From: Schlegelella_A sp036496385 | GTDB lineage: Bacteria; Pseudomonadota; Gammaproteobacteria; Burkholderiales; Burkholderiaceae_C | Assembly: GCA_036496385.1 (NCBI GenBank) | Contig: DASXLD010000094.1 | Coordinates: forward strand, 1-64,000 | Reading direction: 5' to 3' | DNA: 64,000 nucleotides | In this document: positions 42,271 to 51,389 of the stretch, in pieces | How the letters are laid out: each line of letters begins with the position of its first letter | How positions within the stretch are numbered: the stretch's first letter is position 1 | The notes under the pieces: model-generated | Database searches by the model: none | What the model saw: only the letters and a program-made list of their open reading frames with translations | What the model was told of the DNA's origin: nothing | Translations under genes and position numbers: made by a program

Positions 42271-43947
42271 TCACTGCAAGGCGGCGCTGCGGCCGGCCCG
42301 CGTGCCGTGGAAGAACGCCTCCTCGAACACCGAATAGCCCGAGAGGTCGGCATGCGCGAACTGGACGCGCCGCTGCGGCGCCGCGAGCGCGCCGAGCGCC
42401 GCGCTGCTGCGCACGCCGGGCACGGGGATGCTCATCGCGTGGCCGTAGCGCATCAGATCGGCGCGCACGAGCTTCGCCGCGAGATCGGGATGCGCGGCGT
42501 CAAGCTCGGTGACGATCCGCGCCGTCCAGTGGCGCCAGTCGGCGCCGAGCAGCCGACGGCGCTGTGCCGCGAGCGCTGCGGCGTCGCCATGGCCGAGCGC
42601 GAGATACGCGGTCAGCACCGTCGCGCCCGCGAACGGCCGCAGGCTCTGGTGCATCGCGTCGACGTAGCCGAGACCTTCGCCGCCGTAGACGACGTTGTCC
42701 CATGACGGCGGCGCGCCGGGACGATCGTCGAGCGCAGCGTCGAGCTGCAGGTTGGCGACCAGCCACGGCGCGTAGCGGACGATCGCGGCCGCCTCGCGCA
42801 GCCCCGCCGGCGGCGATGCGAGCAGGCGTGCGGCGACGAAGACCGGCGTCGCGACGACGACCCGCGGCGCGATCCAGCGCTCGCGCTCGGCCGCCGCGGC
42901 GTTCCAGGCGTCGACGGCAACCTGATCGCGCCCTTCGTCGACGACCAGCACGACGCGACCGGCGTGCAACCGTTCGCCGAGCGGCGCGGCGAGGCGCTCG
43001 GCGAGCCACGCGTTGCCTTCGGGCCAGGTGAGGAGGCCGGCATCGCCGGCATCGGCGCCGCGCGCGTCGTCGGGCGAGCGAAAGCCGTGCCGGCTGGCGA
43101 AGTAGTGCAGCCCGGCCCACGCCGAGACGTGCGCACTGCCGGCACCGTAGTCGTCGCGGCAGCAATAGTCGAGATACCAGCGCAGCGCCGGTGCGTTCAG
43201 GCCCAGACGATCGAGCCAGCTCGCGAACGGCACCCGGTCGAGCGCGCCGAGCGCGTCGCTCCAGCGTGAGCGCGCGGTCGGGATCGTGAACGCGTCGGCC
43301 TCGCCGACCGCCGCAACCGCAGCGGCGAAGCTGCGGTATTGCGCCAGCGTCGGCGCGCGCTCGGCCGCGGGCAGCGCCTCGATCGGCGGCAGCAAGCCGT
43401 CGCGCCAGCCGCCGAACAGAAAGAGCCGCTCCTGCGGGCTGTGGCAAAGCGTCCGTTCGTCGTAGACCGCGCGCCCGTTCTCGACCCGACGCACGCCGAT
43501 CTCGTCAAGCAAGGCCGCGACCTCGACCGCGCGGGCGCCGGGCACCGGCAGGTAATGGGCGCCGAGCGGGCAACGCATGCCGGCCATCGCATGGCCGCGG
43601 CTGTTGCCGCCGGCGCCGTCCTCGAGCTCGAGGACGTGGCAGTCGTCGACGCCGCCAGCGACGAGCGCGCGCGCCGCGGCGAGGCCGGCGATGCCGCCGC
43701 CGACGACGATCGCGCCGACGCGGCGCGTGCGCGCGACCGGCGGCGGCGCGCCCGACTTCGTCGCTGGCCAACCGCTTCGCAGCAGATGACCGCGCGCGTC
43801 GTCGGCGCCGACCCAGCCGCCCTGCCAGCGCGCCGCGTCGTCGCGGCTGCAGGCGGGAAGCGGGAGGGCGGCGGCGAGCGCGGCGGTGAGGACATCACGC
43901 CGGCGTGGTCCGCGCTGCGCGCCGTTCAGCGCTGCACCTTGCCCCAT
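42271..43947 (-). CDS. Tat-exported lipoprotein flavin amine oxidase-like protein
   Basis: 558 residues. The N-terminus combines a twin-arginine signal (RRRDVLTAALAAALPLPACS; RRR at 15-17) with a lipobox Cys (C33), so it is a predicted Tat-exported lipoprotein. FAD Rossmann motif IVVGGGIAGLAAARAL at 80-95, followed by amine-oxidase-like features (LGAHYLPVP, LLTWPEGNAWLAERL). ATG 43947 overlaps the spermidine-synthase-like gene by 22 bases. Oxidation of an amine or polyamine product of the upstream enzyme is plausible, but no substrate residue proves it. Confidence 0.82.
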   Translation of the reverse strand: MGQGAALNGAQRGPRRRDVLTAALAAALPLPACSRDDAARWQGGWVGADDARGHLLRSGWPATKSGAPPPVARTRRVGAIVVGGGIAGLAAARALVAGGVDDCHVLELEDGAGGNSRGHAMAGMRCPLGAHYLPVPGARAVEVAALLDEIGVRRVENGRAVYDERTLCHSPQERLFLFGGWRDGLLPPIEALPAAERAPTLAQYRSFAAAVAAVGEADAFTIPTARSRWSDALGALDRVPFASWLDRLGLNAPALRWYLDYCCRDDYGAGSAHVSAWAGLHYFASRHGFRSPDDARGADAGDAGLLTWPEGNAWLAERLAAPLGERLHAGRVVLVVDEGRDQVAVDAWNAAAAERERWIAPRVVVATPVFVAARLLASPPAGLREAAAIVRYAPWLVANLQLDAALDDRPGAPPSWDNVVYGGEGLGYVDAMHQSLRPFAGATVLTAYLALGHGDAAALAAQRRRLLGADWRHWTARIVTELDAAHPDLAAKLVRADLMRYGHAMSIPVPGVRSSAALGALAAPQRRVQFAHADLSGYSVFEEAFFHGTRAGRSAALQ

Positions 43948-45515
43948 TCGTCCTCGAAGGTCTGGACGAGCACCTGGTTCGACAGCCGGTTCACCTCGGC
44001 CGGAACCCGCGCCATGTCGGGCGGGAAATCGAACAGCGCCGGCAGCCCGGCGACGGTGAGAAATCGCAGCCCCGGCGGCAGCGCCGTCGCGAGGCGAAAC
44101 GGCCGATGGCTGGCGACGATGAAGCCCCACTCGCCGAAGCTCGGCACGTGGGCGTGGTACGGCGTCGCCACGAGGCCGGCCGCCTCGATCGTCGTCGCGA
44201 CGGTCCAGAAGCTCTTCCTCGCGATCAGCGGCGAGGTCGTCTGCACGACCGCGTAGCCGCCGGCCGCGAGATGGCGCTCGAGCAGCTCGTAGAACGAGCG
44301 CGTGTAGAGCTTGCCGATCGAGAAATTGGTCGGATCGGGGAAGTCGACCACGATCGCGTCGAACGTCTCGCCGTCGTGCTCGTCGAGCCAGGTGAAGGCG
44401 TCGGCGTTGATGACATGGACCTTCGGCGAGCGCAGCGAATCGCCGTTCAGCCCGCGCAGCAGCGGCGCGGTCGAGAACAACGCCGTCATGTGCGGGTCGA
44501 GTTCGACCAGCGTGATGCGCTCGACGCTCGGGTACTTCAGGACCTCGCGCACCGCCATGCCGTCGCCGCCGCCGAGAACGAGGACCTGGCGCGGGGCACC
44601 CTGTGCCGCGAGCGCGGGATGGACGAGCGCCTCGTGGTAGCGGTATTCGTCGCGCGAATGAAACTGCAGATTGCCGTTGAGGAAGAGGCGGATGCCGGCG
44701 CGGCTGCCGGTGACGACGACCCGCTGGTACGCGCTCGTCTCGCTGTAGAGCACGTGGTCGCCGTAGAAGCGGTCTTCGGCCCAGGTCGTCACCTGGTCGG
44801 CGGCAGCGAAGGCGGCGCCGAGAGCGGCGATCGTGAGCAGCGCCGCCACTGCGTGCGCGGCGAGGCCGCGCAGCTCGGCGCGAAAGAGGCACAGCGCCCA
44901 CACCGCGACGCCGGCGTTCATCAGGCCGAACAGCGCGCCGGTGCGGATGAGGCCGAGCTGCGGCACGAGGACGAGCGGGAACGCGATCGAGACCGCAAGC
45001 GCGCCGAGGTAGTCGAAGGTGAGAACCTGCGAGACGAGCGTCTTCAGGCCGCCGTGCGCGCCCCGGGTGCTGCGCTTCAGGATCCGCATGACGAGCGGAA
45101 TCTCGAGGCCGACGAGGATGCCGACCGCGAGCACGAGAACGTACAGCGCGAAGCGGAACGACGGCGTCGCGAGCGACTGCAGCGCGAACAGCGCCGCCGG
45201 CGTGAGACCGCCGATCAGGCCGACGAGCAGTTCGATGCGCAGGAAGTGCGCGACCAGCTGTCGCTCGAGGTAGCGCGACAGCCACGAGCCGACCCCCATC
45301 GCGAACAGATAGGTTCCGATGACGGTCGAGAACTGGAGGATCGAGTCGCCGAGCAGGTAGCTCGCGAGCGTGCCGGCGACGAGTTCGTAGATCAGCCCGC
45401 AGGCGGCGACGATGAAGACCGAGGCGAGGAGCGCGACCTCGGCCGGACCGACTGTCGGCGGCGAGCCGGCCGCCGCGGCATCGACGGCAGCGTGCTCCGC
45501 TACCGACTCACTCAC
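43926..45515 (-). CDS. Membrane-embedded spermidine synthase-like aminopropyltransferase
   Basis: 529 residues. The N-terminal half has about seven membrane helices (from VALLASVFIVAACGLIYELVAG near residue 28). The C-terminal SpeE-type Rossmann domain starts at about 270, with QVLVLGGGDGMAVREVL (AdoMet binding) and VVDFPDPTNFSIGKLYTRSFYELL (DxxDP, polyamine site). GTG 45515 overlaps the DUF350 stop by four bases and removes a 14-residue leader that lacks support. Cytosolic SpeE is about 290 residues, so this is the distinct membrane class. The donor could come from SpeD (10897-11304). Confidence 0.87.
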   Translation of the reverse strand: MSESVAEHAAVDAAAAGSPPTVGPAEVALLASVFIVAACGLIYELVAGTLASYLLGDSILQFSTVIGTYLFAMGVGSWLSRYLERQLVAHFLRIELLVGLIGGLTPAALFALQSLATPSFRFALYVLVLAVGILVGLEIPLVMRILKRSTRGAHGGLKTLVSQVLTFDYLGALAVSIAFPLVLVPQLGLIRTGALFGLMNAGVAVWALCLFRAELRGLAAHAVAALLTIAALGAAFAAADQVTTWAEDRFYGDHVLYSETSAYQRVVVTGSRAGIRLFLNGNLQFHSRDEYRYHEALVHPALAAQGAPRQVLVLGGGDGMAVREVLKYPSVERITLVELDPHMTALFSTAPLLRGLNGDSLRSPKVHVINADAFTWLDEHDGETFDAIVVDFPDPTNFSIGKLYTRSFYELLERHLAAGGYAVVQTTSPLIARKSFWTVATTIEAAGLVATPYHAHVPSFGEWGFIVASHRPFRLATALPPGLRFLTVAGLPALFDFPPDMARVPAEVNRLSNQVLVQTFEDEWGKVQR

Positions 45516-45736
45516 CCATGCACCGCCGCAGCGATGATCAGGCCGACGGCGATGCACATCGAGCCGAGGACGATCGCGAGCGCGACGTTCTTCTTGTCGA
45601 CGATCTCGGTCCAGAGATGGTAGGGCGTCAGCTTGTCAAGGATGACGAAGAAGATGCCGAGGACGGCGATGCCGATCACCGCGTACAGCACCGATCCGAC
45701 GATGATCGCCGGCTTGAGCCACTCGATTCCGTTCAT
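45512..45736 (-). CDS. DUF350 small membrane protein
   Basis: 74 residues with two membrane helices (10-34 and 51-72) separated by a charged loop KLTPYHLWTEIVDKKN, matching the single-repeat DUF350 form. A good ribosome site (AGGAGAA) precedes ATG 45736. DUF350 proteins recur beside DUF4178, spermidine-synthase-like and PspA/SPFH proteins in membrane-stress neighbourhoods, but their activity is unknown. Confidence 0.85.
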   Translation of the reverse strand: MNGIEWLKPAIIVGSVLYAVIGIAVLGIFFVILDKLTPYHLWTEIVDKKNVALAIVLGSMCIAVGLIIAAAVHG

Positions 45737-45794
45737 GAGGTTCTCCTGTCATTGACGAGCGAATCGCGAAAGGGGGAGTGGGAGCGACTTTGCA

Positions 45795-47426
45795 TCACTT
45801 GTGCCCGCCCCCGGTCGAGAAGCCCCCGAACGAGCCGCCGCCGCTGCGATAGCCGCTGCCGCTCCTTCGGCTGTTCAGGCAATTCTGGTACTCCTGCGAC
45901 GCCGCGCCGAAGGTGTTGCGCGTGTCGGTGCAGTCGGCGATGCCGCCGCCGCCGCCGCCGCAGCGGAACAGGATCAGCACGACGAAGATGATGAAGATCC
46001 AGAGGATGATCTTGGCGAACCTGCCGCCGCCGCTGAACGTCGTCGGCAGGGCGTCGCGCTGCAGGGCGGCGCGCTTGTCCGGCGGCAAGCGAAACGCGCT
46101 CAGCACCGCATCGGCGGCGAGCGTCTCGCCGGCCGACCAGACGACTTCGCGCGAGCCCTCGCCTTCGGTCTGCTCGCGGTTCAGGCGCTTGCGCGACGCT
46201 GCGCCGGTGCCGACGTAGTCGCTGTTCGCGGTGCGCTCTTCGCGCGCGAGGCGCCAGTAGAACTCGCCGAGGACGTAGGTGACCTTGCCGACGTAGTCGT
46301 AGAGCTTGCGGTAGAGGACGCCTTCGTGCTTGACGCTGTCGCCGAAGCTCTGCGGCGCGCCGGTGATCGGCGCGCTCCAGCTCCAGCCATCGTCGGCGTC
46401 GACAAGGAACGCGAAGCCCTGGGTGCGGTGGTAGAGCAGGTATTCGCGCCAGAACACCTGCTCGTCGCCGGCGCTTTGCGGGATCTCGCAGCGCTCGACG
46501 TAGCCGACGACCTGCCACGGCAACGGCTCGGCGCCGCCGAGCGCGAGCCGGCCGACGCTGCCGAGCGGGATCTGCGGCTCGCTGCCGCTGGCCTGCGCGT
46601 AGTGCGCGAGGTCGCCGCCGACGTTGCCCTGCGCGGCCGACGTCAGGTCGATCACCGACTTGCACTGGCCGCAGACGATCGACTGCGTCGTCGCCAGCTT
46701 GACCTGCAGCGCCGCGCCGCAGCCCGGGCACTGCAACGTGCGGCCGGCGAGCGTCTTTTCGCTCTCCTCGCGCAGGCCCGTCAGCGCGAGCTCCGACAGG
46801 ACGACCGAGGTGCCGACCGACCACGCCGGCCGCGCCGGGTCGGTGTAGTCGAGCGTGCCGACCTCGCCGCGGCTCGATCGCACGTCGGCGACGACGAAGC
46901 CGTGCTCGAGGTTCGGCCGCTTCGGCAGCTCGCCTTCGGCGGCGATGAGCTTCGCCGCGACGACCGAGGCGACCGTCCAGCTCTGGCCGTCGACCGTGAG
47001 CGGCGCTCCCGGCCGCAGTTGCTCCGGAGAGGGCACCGGCGTCGTCAGCGGCGCATCAAAGGCGACGACGTAGCGACCGTTGTCCTCGGAGAGCCAGGCC
47101 GACTTCTGCTGCTCGGCGCCACTCTCGAACAGCGCGTGCCATTCGTTCCAGGTGCCGTCCGCATAGCGATACTGAAGGCGGCCGACGAGCGTGAACGGCG
47201 CGCCCTGATAGCGCCCGGCGACGCCGAGCTGGAGCGGCGTGTGGTCGTCGAACAGCTCGGCGCTCTCGCCGATCTTCTTCAGCGCGTCGCCGGCGCGAAC
47301 GACCGTCGAACGGCAGAAGCTGCAGACCGCGAAAGGCGACGCCGCCGAGCGGAACTCGACCGGCGCGCCGCAGTTCGGGCACGCGGCGCGGTAGGCGCGC
47401 TGGGGCGAGGAGTCGGAGGTGGCCAA
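45795..47426 (-). CDS. DUF4178 protein with two zinc ribbons and a membrane tail
   Basis: 543 residues starting at TTG 47426. N-terminal zinc ribbon CPNC...CSFC (16-38), a first DUF4178 domain (about 60-190), a second zinc ribbon CPGC...CGQC (about 230-255), a second DUF4178 domain (about 290-420), then one membrane helix (IILWIFIIFVVLILF) and a Gly/Ser-rich tail with GGGGGG and GYRSGGGSFGG. Probably peripheral to membranes. Between DUF350 and the SPFH gene; a hairpin precedes it. No better start than TTG is seen, so the N-terminus is the least certain part. Confidence 0.85.
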   Translation of the reverse strand: MATSDSSPQRAYRAACPNCGAPVEFRSAASPFAVCSFCRSTVVRAGDALKKIGESAELFDDHTPLQLGVAGRYQGAPFTLVGRLQYRYADGTWNEWHALFESGAEQQKSAWLSEDNGRYVVAFDAPLTTPVPSPEQLRPGAPLTVDGQSWTVASVVAAKLIAAEGELPKRPNLEHGFVVADVRSSRGEVGTLDYTDPARPAWSVGTSVVLSELALTGLREESEKTLAGRTLQCPGCGAALQVKLATTQSIVCGQCKSVIDLTSAAQGNVGGDLAHYAQASGSEPQIPLGSVGRLALGGAEPLPWQVVGYVERCEIPQSAGDEQVFWREYLLYHRTQGFAFLVDADDGWSWSAPITGAPQSFGDSVKHEGVLYRKLYDYVGKVTYVLGEFYWRLAREERTANSDYVGTGAASRKRLNREQTEGEGSREVVWSAGETLAADAVLSAFRLPPDKRAALQRDALPTTFSGGGRFAKIILWIFIIFVVLILFRCGGGGGGIADCTDTRNTFGAASQEYQNCLNSRRSGSGYRSGGGSFGGFSTGGGHK

Positions 47427-47442
47427 TCGAATGCGTGGATGC

Positions 47443-47471
47443 GAAAGAGGAGCCGTCGGGGCTCCTCTTTC
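47443..47471 (-). terminator. Perfect 12-bp stem-loop between the SPFH and DUF4178 genes
   Basis: GAAAGAGGAGCC and its exact complement flank a 5-base loop, 18 bases after the SPFH stop and just before the DUF4178 TTG. No U-run follows on the minus strand, so it could be a partial terminator or attenuator that sets expression ratios inside the module. Confidence 0.6.
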
Positions 47472-47489
47472 ATCGACTCCTTGGTCGCC

Positions 47490-48551
47490 TCAGGTGAGCT
47501 TTTTCAGCAGCTCGGCCTTCTTGGCGTCGAACTCTTCCTGCGTCAGGATGCCCTTGGTCTTCATCTCGCCGAGGCGCTCGAGCGTGGTCATCACGTCTTC
47601 CGGCTTGACGCCCGATGTCGCCGGGGCGCCGCCGGCCGCGGCTGCCGCCGGCGCGCCGGGTGCAGCGGCGGCGAGGCCCTGGCCGAGCTGGCTGGCCATC
47701 ACCTGGCCGAGTGCGACGCCGGCGCCGAGGCCGACGCCGGTGCCGACGAGGCCGCCGCCCTCGCCCGAGCCGGCGCCGGCGGCGAGCGTCGGGATCGCCT
47801 GCGCGGTCTGGTACTGCATGAACTTGCCCATGTCGTTGCCGACCATGCCCATGCCGATCTTCTGGTCGAGAATCTTCTGCAGATCGTCGGGCAGCGAGAC
47901 GTTCTGCATCGTCACCAGCTCGAGCTTCAAGCCCAGCTTGGCGAACGCCGGCGTCGTCGCATCCTGCAGCGCCTTCGCGAACTCGACCTGGTTGGCGGCG
48001 AGATCGAGGAACGGAACCCCGCTCGCGCCGACTGCGTCCGAGATGTACTGCAGCATCAAGCCGCGCAGCTGGCCGTCGAGCTCCTCGGTCATGTAGCGCT
48101 CGCGCGTACCCGAGATCTCGTTGTAGAACAGGCGCGGGTCGGTGATGCGGTAGCTGTAGTTGCCGAACGCGCGCAGCCGCACGGCGCCGAAGTCCTTGTC
48201 GCGGATCGTCACCGGCTGGCTGGTGCCCCAGCGCTGGTCGATCTGCTGGCGCGTGCTGAAGAAGTAGACGTCGCTCTTGAACGGGCTCTTGAAGAGCTTG
48301 TCCCAGTTCTGCAGGTAGGTCAGGATCGGCAGCGTCGCGGTCGTCAGCGTGTAGCGGCCGGGGCCGAAGACGTCTGCGACCTTGCCCTCGTTGACGAACA
48401 TCGCGACCTGCGACTCGCGCACGGTCAGTGAGCCGCCGTTCTGGATCTCGCGGTCCTCCATCGGGAAGCGCCAGGCGAGCGTGCCGTCGCTGTCCTCGGT
48501 CCACTCGATGATGTCGATGAACTGTTTCTTGATGAAATCCATCAGCGCCAT
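47490..48551 (-). CDS. SPFH-domain protein with C-terminal SHOCT (YdjI/virion-core-like)
   Basis: 353 residues. N-terminal SPFH-like domain of the YdjI type (MALMDFIKKQFIDIIEW, GSLTVRESQVAMFVNEGKVADVFGPGRYTL), a Gly/Ala-rich hinge (about 255-315), then a SHOCT motif (EDVMTTLERLGEMKTKGILTQEEFDAKKAELL, given in parts). Family members form membrane-associated scaffolds. ATG 48551 starts on the conserved ALMDFIKK segment; an upstream ATG at 48566 would add five residues. Head of the DUF4178/DUF350/SpeE-like module and divergent from ubiH. Confidence 0.87.
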   Translation of the reverse strand: MALMDFIKKQFIDIIEWTEDSDGTLAWRFPMEDREIQNGGSLTVRESQVAMFVNEGKVADVFGPGRYTLTTATLPILTYLQNWDKLFKSPFKSDVYFFSTRQQIDQRWGTSQPVTIRDKDFGAVRLRAFGNYSYRITDPRLFYNEISGTRERYMTEELDGQLRGLMLQYISDAVGASGVPFLDLAANQVEFAKALQDATTPAFAKLGLKLELVTMQNVSLPDDLQKILDQKIGMGMVGNDMGKFMQYQTAQAIPTLAAGAGSGEGGGLVGTGVGLGAGVALGQVMASQLGQGLAAAAPGAPAAAAAGGAPATSGVKPEDVMTTLERLGEMKTKGILTQEEFDAKKAELLKKLT

Positions 48552-48642
48552 GGCGACGGTCTCCACAGTCTCCCGAACATTCGGGTGCGGCGAATAATAC
48601 GGCGGCCCCCTGGAAATCTATCCCCATGACGGGTGTGCCGGC

Positions 48643-49887
48643 ATGAACGAATCGACTGCTCTGAAGCTCGCCGTGATCGGCGCCGGGCCGGTGGGCCTGA
48701 CGCTCGCGCTGCATGCCGCGGCGACGCTCACCGGCGCCGAAATCACGCTGTTCGACGCGCGGCCGCTCGCCAAGGATGTCGCCGCCGATCCGCGCACGCT
48801 CGCCCTCTCGCTCGGCAGCGTGCAGCTGCTGCAGCGCCTCGGCGCCTGGCGGCCCGAGCTGGCGCAGCCGATCCGCGAGGTGCATGTCTCGCAGAGCTCG
48901 CCGTCGCTCCTCGCGGCGATCGCGCCGCGCCTCGCCGAGCCCGAGCTGACGATCCGCGCCATCGACGAGGCCGTGCCGATGCTCGGCGCCGTGCTGCGCT
49001 ATGGCGAGATCGTCGCGCCGCTGCAGGCGTCGTGGCTCGAGGCTGTGGCGCGGTCGCCGCAGCGGCTCGCGAGCCGCTTCGGCACTGCCGTGACGGCGCT
49101 GAAGAACCTCGCGACGCCGAGCGGCGTCGAGGTCGATGCCGGCGTCGCCGAGCGTTTCGATCTCGCGGTCGTTGCCGAAGGCGGCGTCTTCTCGACCGCG
49201 AGCAGGACCGAGCTCGTCGCCGGCAAGCGCCGGCCGGCGTTCCGCCACGACTACGCGCAGACCGCCTGGGTCGGCGTCGCCGAATTCGTGCCGGCCGCGG
49301 ACGGCGTCGCCGCGAACGACTCCGGCGTCGCCTACGAGCGCTTCACTCGCCACGGGCCGGCCGCGCTGCTGCCGCGGCGCGACGGCCGCGCCGGCCTGGT
49401 CTGGTGCACGGACAGCCGTGACGATCCGGTGCAGGGCCTCGACGACACCCAGCGCGTCGCCGTCCTCAACACGATCTTTCATCCGCGCACGCCGCGCCTG
49501 GCGAGGGTGACGCCGCTGAAACCGTTTCCTCTCGGCCTGACTGCCGAGCGCACGCTCGCCGACGGCCGCACCGTGCGGATCGGCAACGCGGCGCAGACGC
49601 TGCATCCGGTCGCCGGCCAGGGCCTCAACCTGGGGTTGCGCGATGCGTTCGAGCTCGTCCGCTCGCTGGCGAAGAGCCGCGACGTCGACGCGGCACTGCG
49701 CCGGCTCGAGTGGCAACGCGCGCCGGACCGCTGGGCGATGATCGCGGCGACCGACTTCCTGGCGCGCAGCTTCACCTGGTCGCTGCCGGGCCTCGGCACG
49801 GCGCGCGGGCTCGGCATCGCCGGGCTGCAACGGCTCGGTCCGGTGAAGTCCGCGATCGCGCGGCAGATGATGTTCGGCTCGCGCTGA
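48643..49887 (+). CDS. ubiH: FAD-dependent ubiquinone-biosynthesis hydroxylase (UbiH family)
   Basis: 414 residues. Class A flavin monooxygenase that hydroxylates the quinone ring precursor. FAD motif AVIGAGPVGLTLALHAA (about 10-26), middle DG-like motif with DPRTLALSLGSVQLLQRLG, and the diagnostic GNAAQTLHPVAGQGLNLGLRDAFEL near residue 312 (given whole family: UbiH, UbiF, UbiI, UbiL). The GNAAQTLHP form matches UbiH best. Which ring carbon it hydroxylates cannot be decided. An AATAAT hexamer 44 bases upstream may be a -10. An amidase gene starts 37 bases downstream. Confidence 0.85.
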   Translation: MNESTALKLAVIGAGPVGLTLALHAAATLTGAEITLFDARPLAKDVAADPRTLALSLGSVQLLQRLGAWRPELAQPIREVHVSQSSPSLLAAIAPRLAEPELTIRAIDEAVPMLGAVLRYGEIVAPLQASWLEAVARSPQRLASRFGTAVTALKNLATPSGVEVDAGVAERFDLAVVAEGGVFSTASRTELVAGKRRPAFRHDYAQTAWVGVAEFVPAADGVAANDSGVAYERFTRHGPAALLPRRDGRAGLVWCTDSRDDPVQGLDDTQRVAVLNTIFHPRTPRLARVTPLKPFPLGLTAERTLADGRTVRIGNAAQTLHPVAGQGLNLGLRDAFELVRSLAKSRDVDAALRRLEWQRAPDRWAMIAATDFLARSFTWSLPGLGTARGLGIAGLQRLGPVKSAIARQMMFGSR

Positions 49888-49924
49888 TCGAGAACGGTCG
49901 CCGGCCCGTGCTGGAGGAGATGCC

Positions 49925-51367
49925 GTGAACCTGACCGATCTCGATGCCGACGCGCTCTCGCGCGCGATCCACGCCAAGGAGGTTTCGTGCCGCGAGGTCA
50001 TGCGCGCGACGCTCGACCGCATCGCCGCCGTCAATCCGGGCGTGAACGCGATCGTCAACCTGCAGGACGAAGACGGCCTCCTGCGCCAGGCCGGCGCGCG
50101 CGACGCGATGCTCGCCCGCGGCGAGAGCATGGGCTGGATGCACGGCATGCCGCAGGCGATCAAGGACGCCGCCGAGACGAAGGGCATCGCGAGCACGCTC
50201 GGCTCGCCGCTCCTCGCCGACCGGGTCCCCGACCATGACGCGCTGATGGTCGAGCGGATGAAGGCAGCCGGCTGCATCGTCATCGGCAAGACCAACACGC
50301 CCGAGTTCGGCCTCGGCTCGCACACTTTCAACGAGGTCTTCGGCGTCACCCGCAACGCGTTCGACCGCGCGAAGTCGGCCGGCGGTTCGAGCGGCGGCGC
50401 CGCGGTCGCGCTGGCGACCCACATGCTGCCGGTCGCCGACGGCAGCGACTTCATGGGCAGCCTGCGCAACCCCGCCGGCTGGAACGACGTCTACGGATTC
50501 CGGCCGAGCCAGGGCCGCGTTCCGCGCTGGCCGGCGGCCGATGTCTGGGTCGCGCTCCTCAGCACCGAAGGCCCGATGGGGCGCACCGTTCGCGACGTCG
50601 CCGCGCTGCTCGACGTCCAGGCCGGCTGGGACGCGCGAGTGCCGCTCTCGATCGCGGCCAAGGAGTCGTTCGCCATGAAGGTGGACGACTTCGATCCGCA
50701 AGGCGTCCGCATCGGCTGGCTCGGCGATCTCGACGGCTACCTGGCGATGGAGCCCGGCATCGTCGACCTCTGCGCGCAAGCGCTCACGAAGATCGAGGAC
50801 GCCGGCGGCGACGTCGCGCCGATCGCGCTCGGCTTCGCGCCCGAGCGCGTCTGGCAGACGTGGCTCGTCTGGCGGCGCTGGAGCGTCGCCGCGCGCATCG
50901 CACCGCATCTCGAACAGCCGGCCAACCGCGCCCGCATCAAGCCCGAGGCGCTCTGGGAGTACGACCAGGGCCAGGGCCTCACGGGCATGCAGACGGTGCA
51001 CGCGTGCGCCGAGCGGACCGCGTTCCACAGCCACATGGTCAAGCTGTTCGAGCGCTACGACGCGCTCGCGCTGCCGAGCGCCCAGGTCTGGCCCTTTCCG
51101 GCCGAATGGCGCTGGCCGCAGCAGATCAACGGCAGGACGATGGACACCTATCACCGTTGGATGGAAGTCGTGATCTATGCGACCCTGGCCGGATTGCCGT
51201 GCATTGCGATCCCGGCCGGGTTCGGCCGCAACGGCTTGCCGATGGGCGTGCAGCTGATCGGCAAGCCGCAGGGCGACCTCGGCGTGCTCCAGCTCGCGCG
51301 CGCGTTCGAGCGCATCGGCGTCGGGCCGACGCAAAGCGTCGCGCCCGGAGGCGCGCACGTCGCCTGA
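49925..51367 (+). CDS. Amidase signature family hydrolase
   Basis: 480 residues. Catalytic Ser-cisSer-Lys triad: K80 (PQAIKDAAE), S155 (SAGGSSGGAAVALA) and S179 (GSDFMGSLRNPA). The GSDFMGS variant replaces the usual GSDxGGS. The GTG start at 49925 is the only start that keeps the family N-terminus LDADALSRAIHAKEVSCREVM. Length is typical of amidases (6-aminohexanoate, aryl-acylamide types) rather than GatA, and no gatB or gatC is near. Substrate unknown. Convergent with the MFS gene, 22 bases apart. Confidence 0.92.
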   Translation: MNLTDLDADALSRAIHAKEVSCREVMRATLDRIAAVNPGVNAIVNLQDEDGLLRQAGARDAMLARGESMGWMHGMPQAIKDAAETKGIASTLGSPLLADRVPDHDALMVERMKAAGCIVIGKTNTPEFGLGSHTFNEVFGVTRNAFDRAKSAGGSSGGAAVALATHMLPVADGSDFMGSLRNPAGWNDVYGFRPSQGRVPRWPAADVWVALLSTEGPMGRTVRDVAALLDVQAGWDARVPLSIAAKESFAMKVDDFDPQGVRIGWLGDLDGYLAMEPGIVDLCAQALTKIEDAGGDVAPIALGFAPERVWQTWLVWRRWSVAARIAPHLEQPANRARIKPEALWEYDQGQGLTGMQTVHACAERTAFHSHMVKLFERYDALALPSAQVWPFPAEWRWPQQINGRTMDTYHRWMEVVIYATLAGLPCIAIPAGFGRNGLPMGVQLIGKPQGDLGVLQLARAFERIGVGPTQSVAPGGAHVA

Positions 51368-51389
51368 ACGAGGCATCCGAGCGCAACGG

